Assembly (NCBI GenBank): GCA_910592005.1
Contig: CAJVPP010003908.1
Coordinates: forward strand, 1 to 10,478
Reading direction: 5' to 3'
DNA: 10,478 nucleotides
Origin: Funneliformis mosseae
Lineage: Eukaryota; Glomeromycota; Glomeromycetes; Glomerales; Glomeraceae
Part shown: positions 8,074 through 10,478 of the stretch, in pieces
Numbering within the stretch: the stretch's first letter is position 1
How the letters are laid out: each line of letters starts with the position of its first letter
Program-made: the position numbers and the translations under genes
Notes under the pieces: model-generated
Database searches by the model: none
Seen by the model: the letters and a program-made list of their open reading frames with translations, nothing else
What the model was told of the DNA's origin: nothing

Positions 8074-9581
8074 ATGTTATTAAAATTTTTCCCCAGTGTA
8101 TTAAACAATTATATTGAAATATTAGATGATAATGAATATTATGATATGGTAATCGAAGTGGGGGAAGGGCCAAACTTGAAATTATTCAGTGCACACATGA
8201 TTATATTGTGTTACCGTTCCTCATTTTTTAAACAAAATTTGGCTTCCTGTAAAAAGAACAATGATGGGTTCATACCTCACATAAAGTTGCCAAATATTTT
8301 ACCGGAAACCTTTCAAATCATTTTGAAGTAAGTTATAATTAAAAAAAAAAATGTTATCTTTTATAAATTTTCTTCTAATCTTCTAAATTTAGTTATTTAT
8401 AATATAGATATTTTTATTGTGGTTTCATTACATTAAATGGGTATCAAGCCTCGGATATTTTTGAAGTCTTGGTTGCGGCTAATGAACTTCTCCTTCCGGA
8501 ACTAATTGAATTTTTACAAGATTATTTAATTCATCACGAATCCGCATGGATAAAACAACATTTTGAACGAATTTATTCAAAAATCTGTCAATCAAATTCC
8601 TTAACTGAACTTCAACAATTTTGTGAAGAATTTATTATCAAATCACGTGACTTTACTTATCTTTCCGAACAGACCTTAATTTCAATTATCAAAAGAGACG
8701 ACTTGCAAATGAAAGAGGTCGAAATTTGGGAATGCATATTGAAATGGGGTCTTACAAAAAATTCCTTAATCACTTCAGATCCTGGAATTTGGTCATATGA
8801 TGATTTCAAAATGATGATGGTGACTTTACGAAATTTATTACCATTTATTAGATTTTTTAGTTTATCTTCTAACGAATTCATCACAAAAGTTCATCCATAT
8901 AAAAATCTTTTGAATCATAAACTTTATGAAGATTTATTAAATTCCTACTTTAAACCAAATAGTATTCCAAGTAATGACATTTTACTTCCTAGATGTAGAA
9001 AAGTTGATGGAATTATTGATACAAAGATTGTTAATTTAAATATTATTTCAATAATTTCAAGATGGATTGAAAAGGTAGAGATTCAAAGCAGATTTGCATA
9101 TACAAGAGAACTATATTTTCCATATGCATTTAAATTGTTATTAAGGGGAAGCCGAGATGGGTTTACTCCAAAGAAGTTCCATGAGTTATGTGATGACGTG
9201 ATTTGCACGGTTACATTCATTAAAGTAAAAGGGACTCAAGAAATTCTTGGAGGATATAACCCTTCAATATGGAAATCTCCTTCGCAAGAAAAATTTGGTA
9301 AAACCAAGGATAGTTTTGTTTTTTCTTTTAAGAGTAAGGATAACTTCAACGATCCAATCTTAAGTCACGTGAAAAATGCAGATCAAGCTTTATACTATAA
9401 CTTTTGTTGTGGTCCCGCTTTCCTTAGTAATCTTTGTTTATCAAATATAAATGGAAAAGAGAACGAAGATTATAATTATAATTATTGTTGGTTAATGGAT
9501 TATGAAAAGACGATAAGAAATACACGAGAGGTATTCTCAATAGAAGATTATGAAGTATATCAAATTTCGAAGATTTTATAA
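8074..9581 (+). CDS. BTB-BACK-TLDc domain protein, two exons (8074-8327, 8408-9581)
   Basis: Joining the exons gives 475 residues and a clean frame to TAA at 9579-9581. Residues about 10-105 form a BTB/POZ domain: YYDMVIEVG, then FSAHMIILCYRSSFF (the usual 'H..IL..RS.YF'), then LPNILPETFQIILKYFYCG across the splice. Residues about 115-240 form a BACK-like helical region with CEEFI and EIWECILKWG. Residues about 290-472 are a TLDc domain: SRWIE, RGSRDGFTPKKFHELCD (331-347), GGYNPSIW (366-373), DSFVFSF (386-392) and the terminal EDYEVYQI. BTB domains dimerise and often recruit cullin-3 ubiquitin ligases; TLDc domains are linked to oxidative-stress protection and V-ATPase binding. The substrate here is unknown. 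No signal peptide or membrane segment is seen. The ATG at 8074 is chosen because it begins the BTB-compatible frame in a good context. BTB-BACK-TLDc proteins are a large family in Rhizophagus. It is the only gene here without disabling changes, so it is probably expressed. Confidence 0.93.
8328..8407 (+). other. 80-bp spliceosomal intron of the BTB-TLDc gene
   Basis: The donor is GTAAGT at 8328-8333, a perfect consensus, and the acceptor is TATAG ending at 8407. CTAAT at 8375-8379 is a plausible branch point, 28 nt before the acceptor. The intron splits a Lys codon (AA|A), and splicing restores the BTB sequence IILKYFYCGFITLNGYQASD. Without splicing, translation stops a few codons after the donor. 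The interval starts with an A-run and is T-rich towards the acceptor. Confidence 0.92.
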
Positions 9582-10400
9582 TCCAAATTACGTATTCTAC
9601 TCGTAATTTTGTTATTTATTTACGGTAAAACAAAAATTTTTCTCTAATTTATTGAAATTGATGTATTTGGCAATCAATATTTAAAAAAAATTTTAAACTT
9701 CTATTACATTTTAGAAATTTATATGCTAAATTTGAATATAATCTTATGTCAATAAGAAAACTATGACGCGTCGTATAGGACATTTTGTTACTTATGATAT
9801 ACTGTATATAAACAAACATTATTTTTTTATTCATATTTAAATATCAGCTCAATTTTCTGTTCCATATGTATGATCTTTCCTCTTTAGTTAAAATTACTTT
9901 TTTTTTTCATGTAAAAAGTTTAAGTCAAGGTAAAATGAAATGTTAAAATGAGCAGCCTTTGTTAATAATTTTCGTTCTACAATAAACGACCAATATCAAA
10001 TTGTGATATTAGTAACCACTATTCATTTCTGTTATATATTATACAATTATAGATTGTCTATAAAAATTTTTTTTTTTTTTTAAGAATAGCAACCAGCAAC
10101 TATTTTTGAAGTTCAAGACACCATTTTCCATTAAACAGTTTGTTAATTGTAACGCAAACATCTTATTAATACATATACACAAAATATAATACAAACCGAT
10201 CGAAAAAAATCTAACATAACCGTGCTGTAAAATGAACAGATATTTTATCTGAAGGCGTTTTATTTTGGTTTTGGATTATTTTATTCGCATGGAACGTTCT
10301 TCCTAGCATTGATGGCTCGTTAATTAAACTTCAAAAATTTAGTGTAAGCTCTAAACGTATCTAGATTTCAATTTGTATGTTATAGGGTTTCCGTTTGAAA
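9582..10400. other. 3' flank of the BTB-TLDc gene and intergenic DNA, no gene seen
   Basis: No open stretch on either strand has a recognisable motif; a 61-codon minus-strand stretch at 9834-9649 looks like chance. The first canonical AATAAA on the plus strand that I see is at 9981-9986, about 400 bp after the stop, so the true poly-A signal is probably a nearer A-rich variant. Notable pieces are the palindrome GACGCGTC near 9765-9772, a pogo-like end at about 9798-9810 (listed separately) and a T-run around 10068-10081. Confidence 0.5.
9765..9810 (-). repeat. Solitary pogo-like terminal motif
   Basis: On the minus strand TATACAGTATATCATAAGT begins here. It shares TA plus CAGTATAT with both ends of the MITE at 7088-7249 and is followed by a CG-containing palindrome (GACGCGTC). 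No partner end was found within the window. It may be a decayed end of a related element or a coincidence in AT-rich DNA. Confidence 0.3.
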
Positions 10401-10404
10401 ATAG

Positions 10405-10478
10405 ATATTTGAATATTATTTTGCAAATAAATAAATTCAAATATTCGAAATCATATAATTAGTATTCAAATATTCGAA
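10405..10478. repeat. Short direct and inverted repeats at the right edge (ATTCAAATATTCGAA)
   Basis: ATTCAAATATTCGAA occurs at 10435-10449 and again at 10464-10478, perfect 15-bp direct copies whose starts are 29 bp apart. ATATTTGAAT at 10405-10414 is the reverse complement of their first ten bases. The unit is itself nearly palindromic (TTCAAATATTCGAA). The window ends exactly at the second copy, so this may be the start of a longer repeat array or a transposon end. Confidence 0.7.

Noticed and set aside
8657..8884. 75-codon minus-strand ORF
   Set aside because: Antisense to exon 2 of the BTB-TLDc gene, within its BACK region.
8469..9581. Exon 2 as a standalone gene starting at 8469
   Set aside because: That start is TTG, and the BTB C-terminal sequence continues in frame upstream to the splice acceptor at 8407, joining exon 1 exactly.
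9649..9834. 61-codon minus-strand ORF
   Set aside because: AT-rich chance reading with no motif; crosses the pogo-like end motif.

Overview
The window looks like an AT-rich fungal genome segment, most likely an arbuscular mycorrhizal Glomeromycotina fungus such as Rhizophagus. This rests on one intact spliced BTB-BACK-TLDc gene (a family I know to be greatly expanded there), degenerate APE-endonuclease/RT/RNase H non-LTR retrotransposons, and a pogo-like DDE transposon relic. No database search was possible, so the species is an inference.

Positions 1-4490 hold one long, decayed LINE-type retrotransposon on the minus strand. Read from right to left, it shows an endonuclease (about 4490-3990), an endonuclease-RT linker (to about 3200), a reverse transcriptase (about 3200-2250), a poorly recognisable connecting part, an RNase H (858-440) and a C-terminal tail with a CxxC (about 440-1). 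It runs off the left edge. Stops and frameshifts break every domain, and the RT and RNase H active sites carry substitutions.

Positions 5075-5930 hold a second copy of the same kind of endonuclease on the plus strand, so the two elements are head to head. About 115 bp rich in a CAACTAGT motif interrupt it, and it is cut off before any RT. Between the two elements are AT-rich DNA and a small CAATCTAA repeat cluster. Positions 5960-6690 are extremely AT-rich with nothing recognisable.

Positions 6694-6985 (minus) resemble the C-terminal end of a pogo/Tigger (CENP-B-like) DDE transposase. Just beyond it, at 7088-7249, is a 162-bp TA-flanked MITE-like element with pogo-type CAGT ends and an internal hairpin. 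Positions 7252-8000 have higher GC but no convincing gene.

The only apparently functional gene is at 8074-9581 (plus). It has two exons separated by an 80-bp GT-AG intron, encodes a 475-residue BTB-BACK-TLDc protein, and is preceded by a TATA-like box. Downstream, 9582-10478 is noncoding, with a solitary pogo-like end motif near 9800 and a short direct/inverted repeat cluster at the right edge. I found no tRNA, rRNA or CRISPR array.
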